A DNA stretch of 64,000 nucleotides from Sindora glabra (taxonomy: Eukaryota; Streptophyta; Magnoliopsida; Fabales; Fabaceae), in NCBI GenBank assembly GCA_020226215.1, contig CM035235.1, positions 3,113,151-3,177,150 of the forward strand, read 5' to 3'. Under the pieces are notes generated by a model. The model was given only the letters and a program-made list of their open reading frames with translations, made no database searches and was not told the origin of the DNA. The position numbers were made by a program, and so were the translations under genes. This document shows positions 25,301 to 37,509 of the stretch, one piece after another; positions within the stretch are counted from its first letter, which is position 1, and each line of letters begins with the position of its first letter.

Positions 25301-27960
25301 AGTTGAATTTTACTTTTACTAATTTTTCAAATTGAGATTTTAAACTATACACAATTACAATTTATTTAACTAGTATCTTAATGGTGTAATGAAATTTAAT
25401 ATTACTTTAAATACTTTACATTCCATTATGTTTAGAGTTCAAATTCAAGATGTTGTATGAATGTTAATTGCATTATCTCTCTTATCATTATAATTTCAAA
25501 TTACTTAAGTTGTCCACTTAATTAATAGTTTTATGCTAATTTGTGCTTGCACATAATATTTTTAATTATGATAATTAAATAATGTTGACTTATCAAATCA
25601 TTTTTATCTAATTTTTAACTCAAATTTACCATATTAATTTTTTAGTATAAACCTTTTATTAATTAAGAGAAAAAAAAGAGTTAATAAATTAGTATTTGTT
25701 ATTTTACCTTAACATTATCACTTGAGTATTTCCTTACTACAAAATATTTGCATTAATTGCCGTTATCACTTAAAAAATGAATCCATTATCATAAGTCTAC
25801 TTGTTCCAAAAAATTTCTACTTCTTTAGTTTTTAAGTATAATCTCAACATTATTATCTACATCTCTTCCGATAATTAAGCTACAACATACTTTCACAATA
25901 TTTATATTATGATATGATATGGCTATTATTAATTTAATCAAAATTTGATGTTTGTGAACAATATCACGTGTCAACTAATACTGTTATTTGTTATTTATTC
26001 AGGGGAAATGTCTTGGATTAATTTCATGATTATATATATATAGTATAAATTAGAGGAGTAAAATCCAATAATCACCTTAAAATTGGGAGGCGTTATTTTT
26101 GCATTTTTTTCTTATAGTTTACAGTGAAATGCAAATTTTGTTGTCCCCTGGCCATCACTAATTCTTTTTAGCCCACTTCATCTCTTTAAATCTTAACAAT
26201 AATAGCATTTATTAATCACCTTTGGTATAAAGTTTAATTTATGAACTTGGATATGTTTCTCATACTTGTGAGGCTACATATACTTCTCTTTTTATTATGA
26301 ATTTATGCTTTTATTCTTTTTATTATTTTCTTTAGCTTATATATATTTATATGTTGTATCAAATTTGAAATTTTTATGTATAATATCTTACGACGAAAAC
26401 ATTATTATACTATTTATAAAACTTGAAAAAAAATTGGTTTTGTATGTACTTGGATCATATGGCACAATAATAAAATTAAGTTGTCTTGTGAATAAATTCC
26501 AATAAATATTATTTAATTTTCTCTTAAATCTACAAGAAAACTTAAGCTATCGAACGGGTTATCTTGTTTATATTAGTGCTTATGCGAATTGGGTCGAACC
26601 TCACTTTTTGTGGACTATCATGTTAGAGTTCTTAGTTCGATTCATGTGAGTGCATAGGTATACAGGTTCGTGAGCTATTTTTTTTATTTTAAAATATTTT
26701 AAATTTAAAGTTAATTAAAAAAATTAAAGTCATTTCAAAGAATTATATATTTATTTATCAATAAATCACAATACATTTAAAATCTATATATAATCTTAAA
26801 AAAATTATATATAAATAATATAAGTTATAAATTATTTATAAAATAATAATATTATTTATAAATAATTTATAATACAACTTTATATAACTAAAGATGAGTA
26901 AGAGATGAAAGTATGCCTTTGTATAAATTGAAAATTTAACATATATAAAAATTACACTAGGTAATTCATTTGTGAATTGGCCAAAGTGGACCAACTACCC
27001 TAGATTATGTGAATAGAACTGAATTCAACTTATATTTAAAAGTTCCGGTTCACGAACAAATGGGTCGACTTATGGATCAAATCAAGTGCCATAATTTAAG
27101 CCTTTTATAAGATTATAATAGAAACAAGGGTATTTTATTTCTAAATTTAGAATAATGTTATGGAGTATTTAATCTTAAAAGTTTAATGTTTTTATTATTA
27201 AATTATATTTAATTATTAAAATTTTTATTTTTATTTTAGTTAATTTATTTTAATATTAAAAAATAATTTAACAATAAAATATTTAAAAAATCGAATTACT
27301 CGCAAAATTACCCTCAAATTAATGGGCATGAAAAATGATTCCATCAAATTACGAGATAAAATTCAACAAATTTGGTCAAATATTGGTCAAAGATAACAAT
27401 ACTATATATTAGACTTGTGGTCTAACTTAACTTGAGCGCTTCGCATCTTCTATACGAGAAAACAATATATATATTATGCTTATTGAAAATTTTTAATATA
27501 AATTTTTAACTTTCAATGTTTTACATAAATATATAAAAATTAAAAATTTAGTAGTATCTTTTAATATTTTTTTATAAAAATTATGAAAAATTGAATTTTT
27601 AAAATGTTATAAGAACGACATCAGATTCAGAAAAGTTTATCGTGAATTTTAAAATAATAATATTATATTTCTATTTTTTGAGTTGTCTTTTTGTGTCCTA
27701 TTTTTCTTCACTCTGACTCAGCACTTTGGACAATCAATGCAAGCAGTTAATGAGAATCCCGAGAAGAAGATTCACCTGATCCTTGTCTGCGTATATTCCA
27801 TTCCCCACGCGCTCGAGTCCCGTGTAAATAGTAACAGTCTCTGTCCTTGTCTGTGGGCCCCGGATTCCACTGGAGATTTATCAAATCCAATTTTTTGAAC
27901 ATTTTTCAAGTCCGCAGCGAAGAATAACTTGGTGGGAAGTCGTGACTGGTGGGCCGGTGG
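22331..27960. other. AT-rich intergenic DNA upstream of the bHLH gene
   Basis: Over 5.6 kb the only ORFs are short and AT-driven. A few less AT-rich patches (22430-22560, 24740-25200, 26560-26660) show no domain that I recognise. The last 300 bp should contain the promoter of the bHLH gene. Confidence 0.65.
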
Positions 27961-27968
27961 AGAAGACA

Positions 27969-28115
27969 TTATTATATAGAGGGACGGAGTGCTGTTTGTG
28001 GGCAGTGAATTGAAGTTTTCTGGGTTTGGACTTTTGGGTGTGAAAGACAAGGAAAAACTCTCTCTCTCTCTCTGCACTCTCTTTGAATTCGGATTATCTA
28101 TTTTTTTTTTCCTTT
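27969..28115 (+). promoter_or_regulatory. Probable core promoter and first leader exon of the bHLH gene
   Basis: A TATA-like box (TATTATATAGA) lies at 27969-27979. It is followed about 80 bp later by a CT-rich tract (28058-28083), common near plant transcription starts. A consensus splice donor (GTGAGTAAG) follows at 28116. The start of transcription is not determined; near 28000-28010 is an estimate from the TATA position. Confidence 0.5.
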
Positions 28116-28478
28116 GTGAGTAAGAAGATTCGTTTAGGCGCTCTGATGTAGCCCAGTGATTTTGTATATGGTGAAATTCTTTGATTCCATGCTCAGAACT
28201 GTAGGCATATAGTAGATTCACTACTGAAATGCATTTGGTTAGTTGCTGAGAAAATGAAATAGAAAATGCCAAACAGTGATTTGAGTGAGCTGAACGAGTG
28301 TAGTGTTTAGCGGAGTTTTCGTGTTTCCGTTTACTATTCTCCAATCCCTGTTACCCTTGCATTCCCTTTATCAATAAAAATTTTCCGCAACACCAAACAT
28401 ACTTTCCTCTTTACTATTTCATAACAAAAGTTACTGTCTTTATCCATTTTTGACCCTTTGAAGCTTTGATTCATGCAG
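28116..28478 (+). other. Probable leader intron of the bHLH gene
   Basis: A strong donor (GTGAGTAAG) at 28116 and a pyrimidine-containing acceptor (TCATGCAG) ending at 28478 would remove 363 bases with many short ORFs. This is inferred from splice signals only. Confidence 0.45.
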
Positions 28479-28501
28479 GACTTTTTCATCACAAGTTTAT
28501 A

Positions 28502-28558
28502 ATGGGATTGGATTCTGTAGCTCTTCTTCTAGAGCACTTTCTGGGATTCTTCCAGTGA
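28502..28558 (+). CDS. Upstream ORF 1 of the bHLH gene, 18 codons
   Basis: An ATG in the leader, downstream of the probable leader intron, opens an 18-residue frame (MGLDSVALLLEHFLGFFQ). It is hydrophobic and acidic. If the leader is transcribed as predicted, ribosomes meet this start first. Its peptide may have no role. Confidence 0.35.
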   Translation: MGLDSVALLLEHFLGFFQ

Positions 28559-28568
28559 CTAATTTCAA

Positions 28569-28613
28569 ATGTCACAGAAGATTACTCTCTTGTGTGCTTC
28601 TGGCCAGTACTGA
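28569..28613 (+). CDS. Upstream ORF 2 of the bHLH gene, 14 codons
   Basis: A second ATG, ten bases after the stop of upstream ORF 1, opens a 14-residue frame (MSQKITLLCASGQY). It is short, so its sequence gives little support. Confidence 0.3.
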   Translation: MSQKITLLCASGQY

Positions 28614-28671
28614 TAATTACAAGACGGCTTTTTACGTTTATTTTCTCATAATTTTGTCTTTTGGTCAAGCT

Positions 28672-28773
28672 ATGTTGGTATTTTTGCTGCTTGGTAGAGC
28701 AGGGCCACCAGTCAAGAAAAGAGCAGGTTTAAGGATCAAACAAGCTGGTCGAGGTTCCTACAGGGGTAGCTAG
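28672..28773 (+). CDS. Upstream ORF 3 of the bHLH gene, 33 codons, basic C-terminus
   Basis: The ATG at 28672 opens a 33-residue frame ending 70 bases before the main start. It begins with a hydrophobic stretch (MLVFLLLGRAGPP) and ends strongly basic (KKRAGLRIKQAGRGSYRGS). From memory, genes of the Arabidopsis LHW/EMB1444/bHLH155 clade are listed with conserved peptide upstream ORFs. This peptide is the best candidate for the counterpart here, which is an inference. It would be expected to reduce translation of the main frame. Confidence 0.5.
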   Translation: MLVFLLLGRAGPPVKKRAGLRIKQAGRGSYRGS

Positions 28774-28843
28774 AAGTGGGTTGAAGTTGTTAGTCTTTTT
28801 TTTATTCTAAAGTACTATAAAAGTGTCTTTGAAAATCAAGCCA

Positions 28844-31800
28844 ATGGAAGCCACTCCTATTAAGCAGTTGTTGAAGAGTTTTTGTGATCACACACATTGG
28901 AAATATGCTGTGTTTTGGAAGCTTAATCATGATTTTCCAATGTAAGTTCTTTTACTATGTAGCTATTTTCTTAGTAATGTTTTGATTTGATTCTTCACAA
29001 GAAAAGTTTAAACCTTTTGGTCTACCATTTTTTAACCTGGTTGGTTTAAACATAATTTGATCTTGAAAGTGATGCAGTTGTCTCATGGAAACTGAGTACA
29101 ATTGTTCCTTTTATATAATAGTAATAGGGTATGAATATTATAAACATCTATTTCAAATTGTAGTTTCTATTCAGTCTATAGTTGAGGTTAAGTATGACTA
29201 TCAGAGTACTGTATGCATATTACCATCATATCAACATTTATAATGGTATATGAATTACTCTAATTACGTTGTATCAAAGGTACAAAGTCAATGCTTATGG
29301 CTACTGGTGTTTTCCATATTTGTTTGGGTTGTAAGCAGTAGCAGTAGCAGTGGCCTTGGATGGCAATAGATCTCCATTTTTTGCCATTACTCTAGTTTAG
29401 ACCAACAAAATGACTTGGACGATATTCCATAGATCCATGCCAATTCTCCTATTTGCAAAGGATGCACAGTATATTAACTTAGAGTAATATCCGTTTCATG
29501 GTCAAAAAATAAAATAAGACGGGAGGAAGGTCGATATCCCTTTTGCCATAGTAGTAACTGGCCATGTAATACTTAAACTAAATTATACTGACATTGGCCA
29601 TGTTCAAGTCGATGAGTAATTAAATGTCTGCCATCAATCATGTTATCCGTATGTTTTTGTTGAGAATCTGACTATGAAAGTTCCCTTCCCATCTTTGTAA
29701 TTGGTTAATAATGTTTTGGTTTGGTATAAAAGATTAAATTGGTTGTTTATGATTAAATGTCTGGTGTATGACATGAATCTTGATATTTTTTAGGACTTTG
29801 ACCTGGGAAGATGGATTCTATGTTTTTCATAAAACCAATGAGGATGTGGAAACTATGCCAAGTGAAATTAATTTCAAAGGCATGGATGAGATGTTTCCAT
29901 CAGGCAATGGAAGTCTTGGTGGCTCAGGAGATTATTCATTTCAAACGTTTATAGCTGAAATATCTCAACTTAAGTACATGTTGGGAGAGGGGTGAGAACT
30001 TTTTCTCTATGTACAATTCTTTTTTTATCACAAATCACATGCTAACTTTTTTCTTCTTATCAAAATTATTCGTAAGTCCAAATTCTTTGGTTGTGTAAAA
30101 TAAGAATTTCATTGATAGAAATGGTGAATTATTTATGTACATATGGACAATTATGCACAGAGAATGATCTCCGAAAAGATGCATGCATTCTATCTTATGC
30201 GGCTGACTATGTGGAGTGGATGTTTCTAGATTGACGCCTTGCAAACAAATTTTTGAAGGCTAAATCCTTTAGGCACTGTCTTTATCTATCTCATTGAGCC
30301 ATTGTGCTAAAATTGTCACTGTGCACATTGTTATCAATATCAATGCAACAGTTCTGCATATTGGTTTTTTTGTGCATGTCATATGGTAGCATCTACTCTA
30401 CTTTTTCAGGAATATCAATAATTTACACATCTAATAGTATACTACCAAATTTTTTTTCTTTTTTTTTTTTTTAATCTAAAATGCTTCTTTAGGCTCATAA
30501 TCACTTTGCCCTTTTTTTTTCTTTTTTTTTTTTATAATCAGGGTTGTTGGTGGTATTGCTCTTACAGGGGAACATTTTTGGGTCTTCTGTGAAGATATTT
30601 TTACCAGTAAATTCAACTCTAACTTGATCTCTGAGGTGAGAATCTAATCCAAAATTTTTTACATAGAAGTGAAGTTATTAATCATTTTTTTTCCCTGTGG
30701 TAGCTAATATCTGGAATCCTTTCTTCCTGCAGTGTCCTTATGAATGGCTTCTTCAATTTTCTTCTGGCATTAAGGTAATAGTATCTTCTCTGATATATTA
30801 TTTACCTCACACAATGATAAAAATACCAGCTTTCCAGTTCTAATATCTGGATGAATTGGAAATTTATGAAGGATTGTGCATTTGTGCTACACTACTCTGT
30901 CCTTGTGATAGTTGTGCTTGGAAAACAATTGTTGCAATTGCCAGGCCCCTTTTACATAGACAATAAGTTGATTGTGTATGATTCTTTTGCAGACTATAGT
31001 GTTGGTGCCGGTTCTTCCACAAGGAGTTTTGCAATTTGGTTCATCTGAAGTGGTGAGTCTTTGTTTCATATTTAGGACCCGACCTAGACAAGAAGCAGGC
31101 TTTTCAATTGTAAACATGAAAGTGCACATCATATACAGGGAGTTATCTAGAAATTTCATTCTAGAAGAAATTCCATGAGATTCTATACTGTCTTGGCCCA
31201 TTTATCTCTCTCTATCAGCGTGCATGTCAGCATTGACTGGTGGTGTGTTTCTGTGTGAGATTGCACGCATGTATGTCAGTACTAATGTACACTCATGAGT
31301 GCATGAGTAGGCGCATTAGCTGCTGGTTATGTAAGCTTGCATGGATGTGCAAAAATGCTACACTTCCTGCTGCTTATCTTACATTGGGCTCTCTTTTCCT
31401 GTCAATTTTTTAGGTTGCTGAAGACCTGGCTTTTATTTCAAATATAAAGGAGAAATTCAATTCCATTCATTGTATGGAAGCAAATACTGCAACTTCAAAT
31501 TCAGATAAAGATATTTTAGCTTGGCCTTCCTCAGCTCAAACCAACTGTCTTGTGGATAACCTTGAAGAATCATTTTCTGTTGCAAATATTATACTAGAAG
31601 ATGAACTTTCAGCTAGCATGTCACCCGATGTAAATCAATTGACAAGGTTGCCATCATTCATTCCAGATGAAGGTAGCATGTCTGGAGAAGGTCAGCTGGA
31701 ATCTCTCAAAAGATCAAAAATGTCTGAGGTTAGGTTCCCATCAATTGAGGCTTTGAATGATCTAAAATGTATTGGTGAGCTGAAGACGACATTGAATCAT

Positions 31801-33669
31801 ATGGAAGCTGGGCTACGAGGCTGTTCTCAGTGGGTCAACAATGTGGGAATATTCAGAGAGACGTCAGATGGAGTATGTTGTTACCCTGGTCAACAATCTG
31901 CAGACACTGACACTGATCATAAAGGTTTCAAGAATGTGAACAGTTCCTTATGTTTTCCTTCAGATTCCGAGTTACACAAAGCACTTGGACCTGTCACTAA
32001 TAGACTTCCCACTGAATCTCTTCTGAGATATTTCTCAGTTGATTATACACATAGCAGTACAACTTTTATTTCCAACAAAAAAGAGCTTGATCATATTGAG
32101 GATTTACGGTTCCCTAAGCAAGGTGATACAAAGTGCATTTCGCATGGGGCAGTTGGCAATTTAAGCAGTGCCTGTTCCTCAGATGATACTTCAATTATAT
32201 CCAATGGTACTATGTCTCTTGTAAACTTGCCAAAAGAATTCACTGTTTCCATTAAACCACCAAATCAATCTGAAGAAAGCACAATGAGGTTTGAAAATTC
32301 TGATCCAAGCAGCCATATTACACCAGCCTTTGTGGCTGAATGCAGAGATGACTGGAGTAACCCTTTTACATCAGAATCCTTTGATGGCAATGCAAGTACA
32401 TTAATTGAGGGAACCAATGGATACAGTCATATGGAGCATAATAGCATGCCAAAGCTCTCGAGCACTGGCATGAAAGGAGCAAAAGTAGGTAGCAACCAAA
32501 GGCCAAGACCAAGGGATAGACAGTTGATCATGGACAGGATGAAAGAGTTGAGGGAGCTTGTCCCTGATGGTGCCAAAGTAAGTTTATCTGTCATTGGGCC
32601 ACATTAAATTGGTTGAGTGCATCTTGCATTTTCTAACATGTTTGTCTCTGGTCTTATGATAAATCAGTGTAGCATTGACAGCCTCTTAGACCGGACCATA
32701 AAGCACATGTTGTACTTGAGAAATATAACAACCCGTGCGGAGAAATTGAAGCAATGTGAACATCCAAAGGTAACCCAAATGTTTCTATGTAAATAACTAC
32801 TTTCTTGCTGGGAATCTGGTTTGTGTTCCTAATTGCGACTGTATCCAACCACCTTCTCTCAAGAGGGGAAAATATATTGGCAAAGAAGAGTTATTTGGAA
32901 TTGGTTGTTACTGTTTTTACGTACTGACAGCGGGTAAGTTTGATGTATAGGTGTCTGGGTGCAAGAAACAGAAAACCAATGGCAACCATACAGGACGGAG
33001 CTGTGCATATGACTTTGAAAGTGAACTCCAACTTTGCCCTATAGTCATAGAAGATCTTGAATGCTCAGGACACATGCTTATAGAGGTATAATACTTTGTT
33101 TTTTTTTTTTTTCCTTCCGCCACCCTTCATTCAGAGCCTTGAGACAACTAAAAATTCTAGTACTTTTACTGCTCAGACAGCATCCAACAATTAACAGATG
33201 GCTAACTGGTTTTTATTACAGATGATATGCAGTGAGAGTGGACTTTTCCTGGAGACTGCTCAGGTCATTCGCCGCATGGAGCTTACCATCTTGAAAGGCA
33301 TTCTAGAAAGCCGATCAAGCACCACATGGGCTCGTTTTATAGTTGAGGTACGACAAGTAACTTAATTTGATGGGTGTAAAGGAGTATATCCTATTCACAC
33401 TGATTTTGTTTCACTTAATCTCACTCGCTACATACTTGACAGGAGTTGAGCGATTAGAGCTAGAGAGAATAAAATAAGATTGTGTCAAATTGGTAGCATT
33501 TAATAAGTGTGCGTAGCATTACTGGTGTAGAAGTAATTGCGGCAATGTTCTGACATATATCTGTTACTTACATGAACAGGCTCCCAGAGGCTTTCACAGG
33601 ATGGATATTCTGTGCCCCTTGTTGCATCTTTTGCAGCTTAGGAGTAACCCGGTATCAAGCACAGCTTGA
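28844..33669 (+). CDS. LONESOME HIGHWAY-like atypical bHLH transcription regulator
   Basis: Ten coding exons join in frame with GT-AG introns: 28844-28941, 29794-29991, 30542-30635, 30733-30774, 30993-31052, 31414-32577, 32668-32769, 32951-33085, 33222-33347, 33580-33669. The product is 702 residues. Residues 1 to about 180 form the bHLH-MYC N-terminal domain (HWKYAVFWKL, LGEGVVGGIALTGEHFWV, IKTIVLVPVLPQGVLQFGS). Residues about 185-520 are Ser-rich and probably disordered. Residues about 527-585 are the HLH (RPRPRDRQLIMDRMKELREL, then CSIDSLLDRTIKHMLYLRNI). The basic region lacks the His-Glu-Arg DNA-contact pattern, as in the LHW family, whose members act as heterodimers with other bHLH proteins in vascular cell divisions. 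Residues about 595-700 resemble the ACT-like C-terminal domain (CPIVIEDLECSGHMLIEM). The gene may belong to the LHW, EMB1444 or bHLH155/157 branch; I cannot decide which. The start is the first ATG in frame with the MYC_N domain. The exon model comes from splice signals and frame alone. Confidence 0.93.
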
Positions 33670-36500
33670 CCCCTTTTCATATGATGGAGCAAGATATAAC
33701 CTGTGTTCAGTTTGGAACTGCATAATTTTTGTAGCAGGTTGTACATATATTCAGTTAGAAGTTCAAACAGTGTTTAAGGAGGAAATTTTACCTTGTACTT
33801 CAAGTAGCATGTGTGCCACCGTGCTTTGGTAGCATTCGATGTTAAGCTAATTCTGGAAAATGGTGCGAGGAGGAAAATATTTTTAGTCCTATCCTAATAC
33901 TGAGAATTTTATTATCATTTTCACTTATATTTTGAGAAGTAGAGTCACTACCTTCTATATTTTAGTTGGCATTCAATCATGATATTGAAACATTTTGTCA
34001 AAATACAAATGAATGTAGCATTGCGATTTGAGGATTGAAAGTATTTTCTGGAAGAGAAAATACTGGACAACATGACAACACTTGTGTCACAAAAGAATAC
34101 AAATCTATTAAGGGCCATTGGATTGCTTGTGCAGATTATGCTTTTAACATTGTTATCTATAAAATGGCATTGCAGTAGTAGGTGAGCCTGTTGTGAGTAG
34201 ACAGAGTCACAATCATGCAATGCTCCTGGGAGATGAGAAGGCTTGCAAGAACCCTGGAGGCAGACATCAGTGTCTGGTTCTGGGAAGAAATATAGACATT
34301 TTAATTTAATTGAAAACTTGTTATAAGCAGAACTCTATATTTAAATTAAATCTAAGGGGACGGTAAGGCAATTTGCCTCTTTCCTAAGGCGATAACGTAA
34401 CTTTCATTCTTTTTTATTCATTTTTTGCTTATTCTTGTCTTACAGACCATGAAGTCCATAATTTTGTAAATTATTGTCAATTACAGGGGGAGTAATTGTA
34501 GACTCCTTAAAAGAAAGAACAAGTAGAATTTTTTATTTTAACCAAAAAGGTTAAGTCAGTGTCGTCTAATTCAGAATGCTAAATGTAATAGGGATTTAGG
34601 TGCAAGATGTGTATAGTAGGTTCTTGATTTGTGGGGTAAGTTTGATTTAATTTAAATATGCAATATGTTAAATTTAATACGTAATATGAGCGAATTTTTT
34701 TTTTTTTTGGGTGAAAGCGTGAAAATACTCTTTGATTGACTTTGATATATATATGCGTAAAATTTAATATAATCACCATAATTTTAACAAATTAAAGATA
34801 ATCTGTGATTACCAATAATATTAAATGCAAAACATAGGAAAGCAAAATAATTAATAAATTCAAGCACTTGGGGATAAAGCAGGTTGTGGGGTGAAGGCTT
34901 AGGTGTTTTGTGTGTCTGGAATTTTTTTATGTGAATGAGGAAGAAAAGGAATATGAAGAGACGTATATTATGAAGCCTTAAAAGAAAGTTTTAGCTAATT
35001 CTTGTAAGATTTAAGTTTAATATGGTGTAAATTAATTTTACACTACCATTTATCTATGCATTGTCATATTAATAAAAAATTATTTAATTTTTTATTGTTA
35101 TAAAGAATTTTTAATTACTATTACTTTTTTAATAACATGTCATTCGCTGATATTACAAAATATTTTATATTAACAATAAATTAAATTTATACTCATTTTT
35201 GTACTATATACAGTTTCCAATTTCTATAAACGAACCAGAATTATCCGTTAATTTATGTCACCCAACATCTTTTAAACAACTTCTAGATTAGACAACCTAA
35301 AATTTTACAAGCTGATGAACCAACTTTAAAAGAGTCATTCAAGACCCAATATCGTTAACAGACCATGGCAAAAGCCCAATGGTTAGATGGCATTAGGGCA
35401 AATGTACATCTCAACATCCCCTTTAAGTTGATTTAGTAACAAGAACTCTCCGCATTTTCCCAAATTCCTTGCGCAGTTACGCCTGAGTGACTCATGCATG
35501 ATATGGCTTCAGTTGACAAGGAGCACGACCTTAGCTACACAAGTTTATTCGTGAGTAATTCAAAATTTACTCATAAAAAATTTGATTTACATTTAATTTT
35601 AAATAAATTGAGCCATATTTGATTAGTATACAAATTAAGTTTGAGTGTCATATTAATCAACTTAAATTGTTTGAGTCTAAATGAGTTTAATAATAAAAAA
35701 TATATTTTTATTTTTATATTATATATAAATAAATAGTACATAAAAAAAACATAAGTAATTATTGAGATTGTATGAAGAAACATAGTATTTTGATTGAAAT
35801 AATTAATTTTTACTAAGTATATTTATTAGTATTATGTGATGATTGTACAGATTTTTTTTAATAAATTTAATGGTTGTAAAAAATTTATATTTATAAGTAA
35901 AATAAAATAAAAAAATTTGGTGTTTGATTTATTTATGAAGGATAAAATTTCATGTAAACAAACTTATATGAAATAATAAACTATTCAAACTTATTTGTAT
36001 AATCTTCTTTAAATTCATATTTATTAAAAGGTTGAATTGAAATTCGAATATTCAAAATTTAATGAAAAATTAAGAACTAATAATATATAACTCGAGTAAA
36101 ATTGTCTAAACTTATTTAGATTTGTATTCAAGTAAGATTTGAACTTGAATTCAAATTAATAAAATTTAATGATATTCAACCAGTTCATTTATCTTTTGAT
36201 AAGTTCAAGTTTGTGAGCATAAATATTGAGCTCAACTCAATTTATTCACACCTTTAAAGATACACACGCGCGCGTATTTTGGTTCCAAGTGGCAGCTTAA
36301 TTCGTCCAAACCATAAATATGATAAAAATAAAAGAGGCATTTTTTGTCTCTGTTCTAAACAGCCGAGATAGTCAATTGTGATTCAAGCAAAACCCTTTTG
36401 CTTTCAGCCTCAACAGTTTGCTTACCTAGCTAACAGAAACTTCCTGCAACTATATATCGAAAAAGAAAGGAGAAAGGTGACCGACATTTGATGCCAAGCT
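33670..36500. other. Downstream region of the bHLH gene and AT-rich intergenic DNA
   Basis: The 3' untranslated region probably extends a few hundred bases past 33669, but no polyadenylation site can be fixed. From 35540 to 36260 the sequence is rich in AAATTTGA, AACTTAT and GAGTTTAA words, typical of old dispersed repeats. No gene is seen. Confidence 0.55.
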
Positions 36501-36527
36501 CCCGAACATCACCTATGTTGATCTGTT

Positions 36528-36615
36528 ATCCTTTCCAATAATTGCAGTTGCAATTGTTGCATTAACATTTGGATAGTTAGATGCAACAAATGTAACTGTA
36601 GTTATTGGAAAAGAT
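36528..36615 (+). ncRNA. Hairpin with pre-miRNA-like arms
   Basis: Two 34-base arms (36528-36561 and 36582-36615) are separated by a 20-base loop. Aligned as reverse complements they agree at 29 of 34 positions. In plus-strand RNA three of the five differences become G-U pairs, leaving only two mismatches and no bulges. Size and pairing suit a plant miRNA precursor or a tiny MITE. I do not recognise a known miRNA in it. The hairpin ends 30 bases from the stop codon of the calreticulin pseudogene on the other strand. Confidence 0.35.
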
Positions 36616-36645
36616 CCATACACTTTGATTGCACCCTAGAGGGCC

Positions 36646-37509
36646 TTATAGCTGATCATGTACATCCTCATTCTTGGCATCAGCAGAGTCTTCCTCTGCT
36701 TCTGTTTTCGATTCAGTTTCAGAGTCTTCCTCATCTTCTTCAGTATCGTCCTCATCTGCATCATCAGAATCAAATGGGTATTCCTTTGATTCGTCCTCTT
36801 GTTTCTTCTTCTTAGCTTCATCAAATGCAGTTTCCTTCTGTTTGCCCCAGGTTTCCACTGGGTCTGGAAAGTACTCCTCGTCATCCCAATCCTCTGGTTT
36901 CTTGGCTTCGGGATCTTTGACTTTCTTTGGAGCCAGAAGGTCCCAATCAGAATAGAGACAACCAGTTTGCTTCTCCACATTAACAATTAGGATGCTGTAG
37001 GTTGCATCTGGGTGGATGATAAATGTGTACGCATGAGTCAGCTGGTCAGTCTCACAAGGAACATCCTTCTTAATCAAGTGGTTTGTCCCATTGTAGGTCA
37101 GAATAGCATGCACTTTCTAGCCGCTGTATCCGCAGAACATGATACTGTAAGGATTATCCCCACCAAATTTCTTCTGATCAGCTTCCCCACTAACTAACTT
37201 CATGTATCCACCAGCCCAATCATGTTCATGCTTGACGGAAAATTGGAAGACCAGCGTCTTATCCATATTGCTAAATTCAGGGTACTCAGCTGAGATTTCA
37301 TAGAATCTGCAGTCTTCACTAATTTGCATACCTTTGTCATTGGAGTCGCCGTTCCATTTACCAGCGGTGCAGTTCCACTCCCCAGCCATGTTATCGTCAT
37401 CCCATCCATCATCAAAACTTTCTTCGAAGTAGACATTGGCAGATGTGATCGCCAACAGAGAAAGTAGAATCAGAGACAGGAAATTAGGGTGCCGCAACCC
37501 GAGTGCCAT
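36646..37509 (-). pseudogene. Calreticulin retro-pseudogene lacking the P-domain
   Basis: Calreticulin is a Ca2+-binding chaperone of the endoplasmic reticulum. The frame starts at 37509 with a signal peptide (MALGLRHPNFLSLILLSLLA), then VYFEESFDDGW and the N-domain. At 37117-37119 an in-frame TAG replaces a lysine codon next to KVHAILTYNG. Just before it, four residues usually present between SIMF and CGYS are missing. After KKPEDWDDEEYFPDP the sequence jumps to ETWGK, so the proline-rich P-domain and much of the C-domain are deleted. The total is 288 codons against about 420 in the family. The acidic tail ends HDQL instead of HDEL. Plant calreticulin genes have many introns; this copy has none, so it looks retroposed. 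No poly(A) remnant or target duplication was found. Confidence 0.93.

Noticed and set aside
26560..26660. tRNA gene or SINE suggested by GGTTCGACCC on the minus strand
   Set aside because: A box-B-like word is present, but I could not find a box A at the right distance, a cloverleaf, a poly(A) tail or a target duplication.
27772..28344. 190-codon minus-strand ORF over the bHLH promoter and leader
   Set aside because: It is antisense to a region with TATA, CT tract and splice signals of the plus-strand gene. Its sequence is low-complexity Ser/Asn/His-rich and matches no family I recognise.
30887..31201. Minus-strand ORF of 104 codons
   Set aside because: It lies across exon 5 and introns of the bHLH gene on the opposite strand with no domain or promoter evidence.
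36674..36955. Ser-rich plus-strand ORF
   Set aside because: It is the antisense reading of the acidic, Glu/Asp-rich calreticulin tail; GAA and GAT codons read as TTC and ATC/TCA on the other strand.
36636..36986. 116-codon minus-strand ORF with MRTILKKMRKTLK-like text
   Set aside because: It is a shifted frame of the calreticulin acidic tail, not a separate gene.
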